Part shown: piece by piece, positions 8,502-14,537 of the stretch
Layout: each line of letters starts with the position of its first letter
How positions within the stretch are numbered: position 1 is the first letter of the stretch
Virus record (IMG/VR): IMGVR_UViG_3300030060_001497
Span: 1-32,191 of that record
Source: a virus
Direction: 5' to 3' (one strand)
Length of the DNA: 32,191 bases
Translations under genes and position numbers: made by a program
The notes under the pieces: model-generated
The model's input: the letters and a program-made list of their open reading frames with translations, nothing else
The model's database searches: none
Told to the model about the DNA's origin: nothing

Positions 8502-9065
8502 ATGGTTGTTGCTGAATCCCTTGCAATATTTGCATTAGCAAAAAAAACTATTGATGTGGTAAGCTCCGCAGTAGATACGGCTGAGTCTGCTACGTCCTTG
8601 TATCAAGGGCTTGACAAGCTGTTTCATGTTAAGGATCAAGTTGCACGAGAAGTAAACAAGCAACAGCCTAAAAAACCAAAATCCAAACTCCACAATATAT
8701 TAAACAGGGTAACTAAAGAAAATACAGACGATGATCTAAGTGTTGGTTCTGTTGCTGCTATGGTTCTTGAACAAAAAAAACTTGACCGAAAAATACTCAA
8801 CCTTAGTATTCGCATAGATACGAAGTTTGGTGTAGGAACTTGGGACGAAATACTTGAAACTCGTGAAAAAATGATAGCCGAGCGAAAAGAAAAAAAACGA
8901 AAAGCAAAACAGAAACAAAAACAACTTGAAGAAGAACAAGAGGAGCGTTGGGAAAAGGTCTGGAAAGCGTTAATTGATTTTTTTAAACTCATTATTGTTG
9001 GAATAGCTGCTGGTGGAATTGGCTATTTAATTTGGATTAATCGTTGTATGTCAGGAAATTGCTGA
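8502..9065 (+). CDS. C-terminally anchored coiled-coil membrane protein
   Basis: This is a 187-aa protein. A helical N-terminus (1-45) is followed by a long charged Lys/Glu/Gln-rich coil (about 100-150) and a single membrane span near 160-180, then a short tail with two cysteines. Its position at the start of the lysis region suggests it acts at the cell membrane. I do not recognise a named family. It starts one base after the previous stop, and its TGA overlaps the next start (ATGA type). Confidence 0.7.
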   Translation: MVVAESLAIFALAKKTIDVVSSAVDTAESATSLYQGLDKLFHVKDQVAREVNKQQPKKPKSKLHNILNRVTKENTDDDLSVGSVAAMVLEQKKLDRKILNLSIRIDTKFGVGTWDEILETREKMIAERKEKKRKAKQKQKQLEEEQEERWEKVWKALIDFFKLIIVGIAAGGIGYLIWINRCMSGNC

Positions 9066-9295
9066 TGAGTGACTATGAGATAGGCGTGTATAACCGCAAA
9101 GTTCGTGAAACAATACGAAATGGTGACGAATGGAATGAAGATACAGGCATAAGCGCAGATTATGAAAACACCTTATATTTTCCCATACGAAACGCTGCCT
9201 CTATTGAAGAAGTAGAAAGGAGAGCGGCAAAATCTTTTCCACCAGAAAAAGGCTACGTTATAGATTACATTAAACTGGTTGGGCGCACACAATAA
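9065..9295 (+). CDS. Small unknown protein
   Basis: This is a 76-aa protein with no membrane segment and a mixed acidic/basic composition. It starts MSDYEIGVYNRKVRE. I chose the ATG at 9065, which overlaps the preceding stop, over an upstream start inside the previous gene. Its stop overlaps the next start (TAATG). Similar short proteins occur in marine podovirus genomes, but I cannot assign a role. Tight coupling makes it a real gene. Confidence 0.7.
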   Translation: MSDYEIGVYNRKVRETIRNGDEWNEDTGISADYENTLYFPIRNAASIEEVERRAAKSFPPEKGYVIDYIKLVGRTQ

Positions 9296-9633
9296 TGGAC
9301 GGCTCTGTTGATATTAAATTACTTGTTACGCTTGGTGGCATTATTGTTTCTATGGCTGGTGCTGCTGCTGTTGCAAAAAATCAAATCCAACGTTTAACGG
9401 AAATGATTAAAGATATGGAAGGCCGTATGCGTAGTTTTGATGGCCGTGCTGACAAGCTAGAAAATTCGCAAAGCACCACACAGCAAAGGCTTGACGTAAT
9501 TGCTAAAATGATGTCGCCTGAGACTATGGAAAGGAGAGCGAGGGAGGCAGCTACGGTCTTGGCGAGGCTTGAAGTGCTTGAGCGTACTCAGCATAAGATT
9601 GAAAATAGAGTTGGCTTAAACGGAGAAAAATAA
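9295..9633 (+). CDS. Membrane-anchored coiled-coil protein
   Basis: The 112-aa product has one N-terminal membrane span (about residues 8-26) and then a long heptad-like coiled coil (about 28-108). This shape fits an inner-membrane spanin-like or holin-associated protein in the lysis region. No catalytic motif is present. Coupled to the previous gene by TAATG. An inner-membrane spanin role is only one possibility, because 10041-10397 has the same architecture. Confidence 0.7.
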   Translation: MDGSVDIKLLVTLGGIIVSMAGAAAVAKNQIQRLTEMIKDMEGRMRSFDGRADKLENSQSTTQQRLDVIAKMMSPETMERRAREAATVLARLEVLERTQHKIENRVGLNGEK

Positions 9634-9634
9634 A

Positions 9635-9742
9635 ATGAAATTTATATTTCAGAATAAATTTATGAGAAAGATAGCTTCATGTGTTAGCACATTAGATGCT
9701 TGGCTGTGGCGTAAATGTTGGGGTTCTAAAAAAAGAAAATGA
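9635..9742 (+). CDS. 35-aa basic micro-protein
   Basis: The ORF starts at ATG 9635 just after the previous stop, with GGAG at 9622-9625 as ribosome site. Its TGA overlaps the ATG of the lipoprotein gene (ATGA at 9739-9742). The peptide is basic with Trp and Cys (ending in RKCWGSKKRK) and might be membrane-active. The perfect coupling on both sides supports real translation. It may also serve mainly to couple translation of the lipoprotein gene. Confidence 0.6.
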   Translation: MKFIFQNKFMRKIASCVSTLDAWLWRKCWGSKKRK

Positions 9743-10044
9743 AAAAACTTTTTCTATTGTTATTTCTTGTTGGTTGTCAAACAACTGACAAAACGATAGA
9801 GACAGCAAATCCATTGATATTGCGTTGTGACAATGCAGAAGAACTCAGCACATACTTGGAAACTAAATATAAAGAAGTGCCACAATATGCTGGCATACTG
9901 AATCAATACAACTTAGTTATGATCTTATATATAAGCAAAAATCAAACTTGGACGATTGTACACACTTTAGGCGGGAAGTCTTGCATAGTAAGCTCAGGAA
10001 CTAATTGGAATAAAGTGAATTGGCGTGAGTATAAAAAAATATGA
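9739..10044 (+). CDS. Lipoprotein in lysis region
   Basis: The 101-aa protein starts MKKLFLLLFLVGCQTT, a short lipoprotein signal with lipobox LVGC and acylated Cys13. The mature part contains a pattern, WTIVHTLGGKSCIVSSGTNW, that I have seen in secreted small proteins of alphaproteobacteria and their phages. It overlaps the next gene, a membrane coiled-coil protein, by four bases. An outer-membrane spanin role paired with that protein is plausible from context. It is not Pro-rich as lambda Rz1 is. Confidence 0.72.
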   Translation: MKKLFLLLFLVGCQTTDKTIETANPLILRCDNAEELSTYLETKYKEVPQYAGILNQYNLVMILYISKNQTWTIVHTLGGKSCIVSSGTNWNKVNWREYKKI

Positions 10045-10397
10045 AAGTTAGCTCAGAGACAGCCGTTGCCCTACCCATTAGGAATTTAGTTGGTATAGTA
10101 GCTGCTGTTGCTATGGGTGTTTTTGCTTATACAGAGATTACGGCTAGGCTTACTTCTCTTGAAACAAGTCGTGAGCTTATGAACGCTGATCTTTTAAAAG
10201 CAAGTGAACAAACAACAGTAGATAAAGAACAATTTTTACTGCTCGAAAATCTGTATAAACAGGTTGAGGGGCATCAAGAGCTTCTCGATAAAAATATCCA
10301 CAACCAAGTGATGCTGACACATGTAGAAAAGCAATTAGAAAAGGCTTTAAAAGATATTGAAAAGCTAAAAGATAAAGTTAGAGAAAACGGAAACTAA
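10041..10397 (+). CDS. Membrane coiled-coil protein, candidate inner spanin
   Basis: This is a 118-aa protein with one membrane span near residues 12-31 followed by a long periplasm-facing coiled coil (about 35-115). The topology is that of an inner-membrane spanin. The gene overlaps the lipoprotein gene (ATGA), so the two could act as a pair linking inner and outer membranes at lysis. This is inference from architecture and context, as no family motif is diagnostic. Confidence 0.68.
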   Translation: MKVSSETAVALPIRNLVGIVAAVAMGVFAYTEITARLTSLETSRELMNADLLKASEQTTVDKEQFLLLENLYKQVEGHQELLDKNIHNQVMLTHVEKQLEKALKDIEKLKDKVRENGN

Positions 10398-10399
10398 AA

Positions 10400-10615
10400 A
10401 TGATTGAAACAGTCATAGCCCTACTTATGCTGACGAACAATCAGATCACTGAGCATCGAATCCAGCCATCTATGTCTGCCTGTTTAAAGGGTAAGCGAAT
10501 TGCGATGAGGCAAATAAAATCAAGTAGCAATATACGATTTGAATGTTTAAAATCGAAAGCAGAATTAGAAATGTATATGGGTAAAAAACATATTGTTAAG
10601 CTTATCTTAAAATAG
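10400..10615 (+). CDS. Small secreted or membrane-linked unknown protein
   Basis: The 71-aa protein has a short hydrophobic start (MIETVIALLMLTNN), then a Cys at residue 28, another at 49, and a basic C-terminus. Such proteins with the pattern of a short hydrophobic strand, NG or NN turn, H-R-x-QPS and two cysteines are common in marine phages, but their function is unknown to me. The minus-strand genes 11628-11789 and 11837-12058 look similar in layout. Confidence 0.68.
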   Translation: MIETVIALLMLTNNQITEHRIQPSMSACLKGKRIAMRQIKSSSNIRFECLKSKAELEMYMGKKHIVKLILK

Positions 10616-10623
10616 GAGTTGTT

Positions 10624-11070
10624 ATGCTTAGTTTACTAGGATCAGTTTTAGGTTTTGGCACTAGCTTTCTGCCTAAAGTTATGGATTTTTTTCAAGACAA
10701 ACAGGACAAGGCACACGAGTTGAGGTTGATGGACAAACAGCTGGAAAGTCAACAGGTCATAGGCCAACAAAAACTGCAAATGACGCACGTTGAGGCAGAT
10801 ATTAGAGAGAGCGAAGCGTTATTAAAGCACGATGCAAAGCTACAATCAAAAGCAAGCCCTTGGTGCGTGAACTTAGCTGCCTCTGTGCGTCCTGTTTTGA
10901 CGTATGCCTTAGCACTTGAGTTTGGTGTTTTAACGCTGTGTGTGAGTATGGATTGGATGACAATGGAGCAATTTAAAATGATCTGGAATGATGAGTTTCA
11001 AGCTATCTGGGCTGCTGTAGTGTCGTTCTGGTTTGGCAGTAGAACTATGGCTAGGAAACAGCAAACGTGA
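10624..11070 (+). CDS. Holin, three-transmembrane (GTA-type) family
   Basis: The 148-aa protein has a charged helical middle and then two clear membrane segments (about 88-108 and 124-140), plus a hydrophobic N-terminus. The SVRPVLTYALALEFG and VVSFWFGSR motifs match the 3TM holin family (PF11351) known from gene transfer agents and phages. It would form the membrane lesion that releases the endolysin. It is immediately upstream of the endolysin and overlaps it (GTGA). Confidence 0.8.
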   Translation: MLSLLGSVLGFGTSFLPKVMDFFQDKQDKAHELRLMDKQLESQQVIGQQKLQMTHVEADIRESEALLKHDAKLQSKASPWCVNLAASVRPVLTYALALEFGVLTLCVSMDWMTMEQFKMIWNDEFQAIWAAVVSFWFGSRTMARKQQT

Positions 11071-11516
11071 ACATCAACAAGGCTGGTTTGGAAATAATTA
11101 AGTCTTTTGAGGGTTGGTCTTCTGATCCGTATCTTTGCCCAGCTAATAGGTGGACAATCGCCTACGGCTCAACCTGGGATATTAACGGACATCCTGTCAC
11201 CGCTGACCATCCTAGCATTACGAAAGACCAAGGCGAGGCTTTGCTCCGAAAAGAAGTGCATCATATTGAAGGAGCAATTAGACGTCTTATCAAAACGCCA
11301 TTGACTATAAATCAGTTTTCTGCGCTTTGTAGCTGGGGTTTCAATGTCGGTAGCGGTAACGTACAAAATTCTACATTAAGAATGAAGTTAAATCGTGGCG
11401 ATGTTGAGGGTGCAGCAGATGAGTTTCCTAAATGGCGAAAGGCTTCGGGGCGTGTATTATCCGGTTTAGTCAGACGGAGGGTTGCTGAAAGGGCTTTGTT
11501 CCTCACGCCTGATTAA
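11067..11516 (+). CDS. Endolysin, GH24 lysozyme
   Basis: This 149-aa muramidase of the phage lysozyme family cuts the glycan chain of peptidoglycan. The catalytic pattern is E-x8-C-x5-T: Glu15, Cys24 and Thr30. The Cys variant of the usual Asp is known in other GH24 phage lysozymes. The motifs FSALCSWGFNVG (98-109) and LSGLVRRRVAER (131-142) are typical. It has no signal-arrest segment at the N-terminus, so it depends on the holin upstream. It starts with GTG overlapping the holin stop. Confidence 0.92.
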   Translation: MNINKAGLEIIKSFEGWSSDPYLCPANRWTIAYGSTWDINGHPVTADHPSITKDQGEALLRKEVHHIEGAIRRLIKTPLTINQFSALCSWGFNVGSGNVQNSTLRMKLNRGDVEGAADEFPKWRKASGRVLSGLVRRRVAERALFLTPD

Positions 11517-11627
11517 TTTATTATGTAGCCACTTTGGTATTTTAATGACAGTTATGCGGTCAATATTACTTTCGTATTCACGACTACCATCGTCATATAA
11601 ATACCAAACGCCAACTAGTTCTTTCAT
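11466..11627 (-). CDS. 53-aa micro-protein, last gene of minus operon
   Basis: The start ATG (11627) follows directly on the stop of the upstream gene (TAA at 11628-11630), so the two are coupled. The product starts MKELVGVWYLYDDGSREYE and is acidic then basic. The 3' third lies antisense to the end of the endolysin gene. The overlap makes it less certain, because part of the frame could be a shadow. No signal peptide is visible. Confidence 0.5.
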   Translation of the reverse strand: MKELVGVWYLYDDGSREYESNIDRITVIKIPKWLHNKLIRREEQSPFSNPPSD

Positions 11628-11789
11628 TTAATTAACGCCTAGATTTTGCAACAACCCAACTTCAATACATACTGCACCATGCCCTAATGCTATAGCTGCC
11701 TTAGTGCAAATTTCTAAAGATGGATAGGTTTGGAATAGCTCAACGTAACCATCCAAAAACATAACTAAGCTATAATATAAGTCACTCAT
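11628..11789 (-). CDS. 53-aa micro-protein with two cysteines
   Basis: The peptide starts MSDLYYSLVMFLDGYVELF and has Cys at 28 and 41. Its layout (hydrophobic strand, DG turn, aromatic, P-S, Cys) parallels the protein at 10400-10615. It is coupled to the following gene by a TAA-ATG junction. An in-frame stop lies a few codons upstream, so the ATG at 11789 is the correct first start. The ribosome site is weak (AAGG). Confidence 0.55.
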   Translation of the reverse strand: MSDLYYSLVMFLDGYVELFQTYPSLEICTKAAIALGHGAVCIEVGLLQNLGVN

Positions 11790-11836
11790 TCGTGTGCTTT
11801 ACCTTCTGCACCAAATTCCAAGGAATTACGTTTTTA

Positions 11837-12058
11837 TCACTTTTTTACACAAAATATTTGTCCAACGGTTGCTTTACCATAATGAAAATCCTCGGTGTAT
11901 TTTTTTAATTCGTCAAAATGTTCTGCAACGTGAATAAAACAATTTTTTTGATTGGCAAATTGTAAGGGAACTCCAGCGTAATGAGTAATCTCTAAATTTT
12001 GAAAATCATTATTTGCTAAATCAAACCAAAAAAGTTGAATCAAAATAATATATTTCAC
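11837..12058 (-). CDS. 73-aa small protein with hydrophobic N-terminus
   Basis: It starts with GTG (12058) overlapping the stop of the 35-aa gene (GTGA). The N-terminal MKYIILIQLFWFDL segment is a signal-like strand. The remainder has two cysteines and ends GQIFCVKK. The pattern belongs to the same loose group of small, hydrophobic-start, two-cysteine proteins as those at 11628 and 10400. The function is unknown. Confidence 0.62.
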   Translation of the reverse strand: MKYIILIQLFWFDLANNDFQNLEITHYAGVPLQFANQKNCFIHVAEHFDELKKYTEDFHYGKATVGQIFCVKK

Positions 12059-12162
12059 AACTTTGTCCTAAAAATCCCTGCTAGGCTACTTAACCTAGCA
12101 AGGAATAGTTTGCTTTGATTTGTGGGAGAAACAAATCTATTAATTTTAATTTTTTTATTCAT
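12055..12162 (-). CDS. 35-aa basic micro-protein
   Basis: Not a long frame, but its ATG overlaps the previous stop (ATGA at 12159-12162) and its TGA overlaps the next GTG start. Such double coupling is unlikely by chance. The peptide is basic and Leu/Ser-rich (ends GIFRTKL). Its coding DNA contains a hairpin (12075-12104) followed on the minus strand by five T, which could slow or stop transcription inside the operon. Confidence 0.5.
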   Translation of the reverse strand: MNKKIKINRFVSPTNQSKLFLARLSSLAGIFRTKL

Positions 12163-12347
12163 AATTTTCTATAAGTTTTTTTTGCTTTTTTTATTAAATT
12201 CCAATCTATTATATTTTTGCTATTCTTAAAAATAACATCAACAAATTGTTTCCCCTTCATTTTTTTTGCAATCATGCGTTCACGTTCAATTGGATTTTTT
12301 TCATGTTTCGGCCAGCCAGCGTTGTCTTTTTTTGCGCGTATTGGCAT
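12159..12347 (-). CDS. 62-aa lysine-rich protein
   Basis: A basic protein starting MPIRAKKDNAGWPKHEKNP, without membrane segment. Its ATG follows directly on the stop of the upstream gene (TAG at 12348-12350), and its stop overlaps the next start. The composition (many Lys, Met and Ile) suggests a nucleic-acid or host-protein binder. No family recognised. Confidence 0.62.
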   Translation of the reverse strand: MPIRAKKDNAGWPKHEKNPIERERMIAKKMKGKQFVDVIFKNSKNIIDWNLIKKAKKTYRKL

Positions 12348-12488
12348 CTATTGGCTCTTTACAATAAATACTTCTTGGTAAGGGTCACGGTTTTTTACTC
12401 GCTTGCGCTTTGCATAAGCTGCAAATTCTAGACTAAATCCACCGTGGCAACTTAATTTGCCATTTCGTCTAACCATAACGTAATACAT
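12348..12488 (-). CDS. 46-aa micro-protein
   Basis: This ORF has a good ribosome site (AGGAG in the upstream coding end, about 8 bases before ATG 12488). Its stop abuts the next ATG. The product starts MYYVMVRRNGKLSCHGGF and has a central aromatic/basic region. The sequence style is that of small phage proteins, but I cannot name a family. Confidence 0.62.
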   Translation of the reverse strand: MYYVMVRRNGKLSCHGGFSLEFAAYAKRKRVKNRDPYQEVFIVKSQ

Positions 12489-12559
12489 TACACCCACTCC
12501 TGTCTGTGTCTAATCCATATTCGTAGCTTGCGTGTTAATCTGTGGTACAGTTTAATCAT
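12488..12559 (-). CDS. 23-aa basic micro-peptide
   Basis: ATG at 12559 lies 8 bases inside the end of the upstream gene. Its TAA overlaps the next ATG by one base (12488). The peptide is Arg/Trp/Leu-rich and could form an amphipathic helix. It contains the ribosome site for the following gene, so it may simply be a translational coupler. Confidence 0.42.
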   Translation of the reverse strand: MIKLYHRLTRKLRIWIRHRQEWV

Positions 12560-12824
12560 TGTTCAACTTCATCGGATAATGCTGGTTATTATCAATGTTT
12601 ACATGGACTAATAAAAAACGTAGCAAGCCTTTTTTGTCGGTAGGAATGTCAAAACAATCAACGCTGTCTGAAAGCATATATTCAACATCCCTCATATCTT
12701 CATCGTAAGGATTATTTTTTACTTCTTCCCTTAACGTCTTTTCTGCTTCTGCCTTGTTTGTAAACCAATACATTGCGCTTTCACCAGTTTCTTGTTGTAG
12801 TTTTTGAAAACAATAAAATTTCAT
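12552..12824 (-). CDS. 90-aa unknown protein
   Basis: This is a 90-aa acidic protein with an aromatic N-terminus, MKFYCFQKLQQETGESAMYW. A helical Lys/Glu region (about 22-50) follows, then a hydrophobic strand near 66-76. The N-terminal FTNKAEAEKTLREE run resembles small phage proteins with a charged helix. The start overlaps the previous stop (TAATG at 12824). No known domain. Confidence 0.7.
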   Translation of the reverse strand: MKFYCFQKLQQETGESAMYWFTNKAEAEKTLREEVKNNPYDEDMRDVEYMLSDSVDCFDIPTDKKGLLRFLLVHVNIDNNQHYPMKLNND

Positions 12825-13015
12825 TATCCAGAATCCTTTCGATCTTCCTCGTTATCGTAGCCAATATTGTAAGCATTAATCTGAGCTTGTGTCATCTCTG
12901 ACATAGGCACTCTAATACCAGTTATGCTACCGCCAATATAATAATGTGGTTCTCGCACTCGCCAATAATAGGCGTCCGCTGACCCTCTGTCCTTTGGTGA
13001 GCCGTGTTCATTCAT
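12824..13015 (-). CDS. Small conserved phage protein, HGSPKDRGSADAYYWR type
   Basis: The 63-aa protein opens with HGSPKDRGSADAYYWR and ends with INAYNIGYDNEEDRKD. Both match a widespread small family of phage proteins with the pattern HGSPxDRGSADxYY and AYxxGYxxxEDRKD. The family has no proven function. It looks soluble and acidic. Seven bases separate it from the gene upstream. The match lends weight to the whole operon being real. Confidence 0.75.
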   Translation of the reverse strand: MNEHGSPKDRGSADAYYWRVREPHYYIGGSITGIRVPMSEMTQAQINAYNIGYDNEEDRKDSG

Positions 13016-13022
13016 GCTGTCC

Positions 13023-13229
13023 TCACTTTAACTTATAAATGATATAATCTTGACAATTGGCACAGTCTCGCAAAGGCAAAGATTTGCTGTTTTTATCCGT
13101 TGGTTGCATACCTACATAGTGCCACTTTTTGCCCTGTTCTATTTGAGACTTCGATGTTTTAAAAAAATCTTCGTTGCCAGAAATAAATAAGCTAACAAAA
13201 AAGATTGCTACACTTGATAAAATTTCCAT
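13023..13229 (-). CDS. 68-aa secreted or membrane protein
   Basis: I chose ATG 13229 because AAGGAG lies 7 bases upstream. A longer start eight codons earlier lacks a site. An N-terminal hydrophobic segment (about residues 5-18, SSVAIFFVSLFI) is followed by a polar domain with Cys50 and Cys53 (CANC). Could be exported with a disulfide, or membrane anchored. Function unknown. Confidence 0.68.
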   Translation of the reverse strand: MEILSSVAIFFVSLFISGNEDFFKTSKSQIEQGKKWHYVGMQPTDKNSKSLPLRDCANCQDYIIYKLK

Positions 13230-13239
13230 TGATAACTCC

Positions 13240-13302
13240 TTAAAAAAGTAAGCCAATATAAATCATTGCGAAAATTAAACTTGCTGATAAAAAATTTGCC
13301 AT
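13240..13302 (-). CDS. 20-aa membrane micro-peptide
   Basis: ATG at 13302 lies one base after the previous stop, with AGGG in the upstream coding end as a ribosome site. The whole peptide is one hydrophobic segment (SASLIFAMIYIGLLF). Its stop codon runs into the AAGGAG site of the next gene, so translation is tied. Single-span phage micropeptides can modulate membrane proteins. Existence needs mass spectrometry. Confidence 0.45.
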   Translation of the reverse strand: MANFLSASLIFAMIYIGLLF

Positions 13303-13303
13303 G

Positions 13304-13492
13304 TTAAACCCTCTGCCCATAACAATCGCTACCCCTAAATGCAAACCAGCCATAGCTAGGGCTTTTGATGCAAAGCATCAAACCACCATTCTCATAGCGT
13401 ACAAATTTATATGGTGCGCCTACCCGCTTGCACTCGTCAATTGCTACTTGGTAGCTCCAAGGTTGGTTGTTATTTGAGTTGTAATTTATCAT
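13304..13492 (-). CDS. 62-aa protein, first gene of micro-gene operon
   Basis: The ATG at 13492 has the strong site GAGGAG 8 bases upstream. A longer in-frame ORF would start at 13537, inside the promoter, and should not be transcribed. The product starts MINYNSNNNQPWSYQ and contains a mixed basic and aromatic region with two cysteines. It is the first gene behind a promoter shared with the recombination operon. No family recognised. Confidence 0.72.
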   Translation of the reverse strand: MINYNSNNNQPWSYQVAIDECKRVGAPYKFVRYENGGLMLCIKSPSYGWFAFRGSDCYGQRV

Positions 13493-13520
13493 AGTTAAGC
13501 TCCTCGTTGTTTGTTTCCAT
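13470..13520 (-). other. Overlapping leader ORF, METNNEELNY type
   Basis: A 16-aa ORF starts at ATGGAAACA (13520), at the expected transcription start, and runs out of frame across the ribosome site and start of the 62-aa gene. The parallel leader at 16609-16653 encodes METTNEELDY. Similarity at peptide level may reflect only conserved ribosome-site DNA. Confidence 0.4.
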
Positions 13521-13526
13521 GAAGCT

Positions 13527-13554
13527 ATTATACACATATCTATAATATAGGCAA
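13527..13554 (-). promoter_or_regulatory. Promoter of micro-gene operon
   Basis: Read on the minus strand: TTGCCT (13549-13554), a 16-base spacer ending in TGTG, and TATAAT (13527-13532). The extended -10 (TGTG) is shared with promoters at 16660-16687 and 16701-16728. The expected start falls near 13520, at ATGGAAACA. Confidence 0.75.
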
Positions 13555-13567
13555 CCCCTATTATTAA

Positions 13568-13951
13568 TTAAATGTAATTATTATCATATGGCCTTGGCAA
13601 AGCTATTCCCATCTCAGTAGCTGTGCGCTCAATGCCCTCAAGGTAAGCCGTCATTTCTTTCACCTTGAGCTTCTTGGTGCTGTACACTTCAACCATGCCA
13701 GAGGGGGTGTTAACAATGGTTGGTGTTAAAAGTTTCCGCATAAATTCTTCATGGATTTCTTCTGTCGTATAGCCAAGGTCATTAGCGATAATAGTATACC
13801 ATTTCCACATTAAGCTGTTTTGTTCAAGGCTTCGATTGCGCTTGTACGGCTTTATGGTGACCTCGTAGACAGTGGCTATGTCTAACGCCTTGATAGTGTC
13901 GAGTGCGTGGTTGCGGTGGCGTTCCTCTCGTATGTAAATCTTATCGGACAT
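13568..13951 (-). CDS. ninB: NinB-family recombination protein
   Basis: The 127-aa protein matches the NinB (Orf) family (PF05772), with KPYKRNRSLEQNSLMWKWY at about 28-46, then a helical middle and PSGMVEV with STKKLKVKEM. NinB assists RecF-like loading on ssDNA in phage recombination. I took ATG 13951, as GGAGG lies 7 bases upstream, rather than an earlier ATG at 13990. It overlaps the HNH gene by 11 bases. It is the last gene of the recombination operon. Confidence 0.88.
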   Translation of the reverse strand: MSDKIYIREERHRNHALDTIKALDIATVYEVTIKPYKRNRSLEQNSLMWKWYTIIANDLGYTTEEIHEEFMRKLLTPTIVNTPSGMVEVYSTKKLKVKEMTAYLEGIERTATEMGIALPRPYDNNYI

Positions 13952-14255
13952 TGCTTGACCTCCAAAGTTTATCTGCCAACTCTTTGCCATTTACATTGTG
14001 TGTTGCAAGATAAAAGTTTTCATTGCCATTTAGGTGCAATTCTTGGTGATGCTTGTAGCAAAGCGGAATTGTGAACTCGTCTCCACTTCGCCTGCTCATT
14101 CCACGCTTACTGTCGGCTCGTAACAAGTGGTGAACTTGCACACCAAACTTTCCACAAATACAGCATGGGAGAGTAGCCACCCACTCAAGATGTTTCTTGT
14201 TGCTGGTGCGCTTTGGTTTGTTGCGTTTTGGCTTTACGCCTTTGGGTATCATCAT
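13941..14255 (-). CDS. HNH-type zinc nuclease-like protein
   Basis: The 104-aa protein has a basic N-terminus (1-22) and a zinc-binding HNH-like core: Cys31 and Cys34, His42-His43, Cys66, His69-His70 and His74. The pattern LPC-x2-CG then VHHLLR and PLC-x2-HH-x2-LH resembles the DUF968 and Ref/Rap recombination nuclease group. Likely a junction or strand-specific nuclease in recombination. The start overlaps the upstream stop (ATGA), and NinB overlaps its end. Confidence 0.8.
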   Translation of the reverse strand: MMIPKGVKPKRNKPKRTSNKKHLEWVATLPCCICGKFGVQVHHLLRADSKRGMSRRSGDEFTIPLCYKHHQELHLNGNENFYLATHNVNGKELADKLWRSSNVR

Positions 14256-14440
14256 GATTTGAGGTACTGACTAACAGACCAATCATGGGCTGCCTCTTTT
14301 CGATTGTACGGTTCGTTTAATATTTTATCTATTCTCCTCCATGCACATGCATTTGTTTTAAATGGGCCATCAATAGGTTTTTTGCTTGCAATGTCAACAA
14401 CCCACCATTCGCCTTTAATTTTACCTGCTGTTAAACTCAT
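14252..14440 (-). CDS. 62-aa unknown protein
   Basis: The 62-aa protein starts MSLTAGKIKGEWWVVD and contains a Trp/Lys-rich region. No known domain. The AGGGAG site lies about 6 bases upstream of the ATG. It is coupled to the HNH gene by ATGA. Upstream, a long imperfect hairpin occupies the gap to the next gene. Confidence 0.65.
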   Translation of the reverse strand: MSLTAGKIKGEWWVVDIASKKPIDGPFKTNACAWRRIDKILNEPYNRKEAAHDWSVSQYLKS

Positions 14441-14459
14441 TTTTGTCTCCCTAATTGGT

Positions 14460-14499
14460 GTGACCTACTGAAACCACGGAGGTAATCTCAGTAGGCCAC
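14460..14499. promoter_or_regulatory. Intergenic hairpin, 12-bp imperfect stem
   Basis: The arms 14460-14471 and 14488-14499 are inverted repeats, 11 of 12 pairing, with a 16-base loop. There is no following T-run on either strand, so it is not a clear terminator. It may protect or process the mRNA, or mark an internal regulatory site within the recombination operon. Confidence 0.6.
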
Positions 14500-14537
14500 T
14501 AGGCAGAGTTGGAAACGCTGCGAGGACAGCCCCTGCC

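Noticed and set aside
11814-11827. Inverted AATTCC/GGAATT pair near a micro-gene start
   Set aside because: The 2-base centre cannot form an RNA loop and the motif is too short to call an operator without a second copy.
13556-13585. AT-rich imperfect palindrome after NinB as a terminator
   Set aside because: The arms pair imperfectly and contain almost no GC, and no clean T-run follows, so it does not meet terminator criteria.
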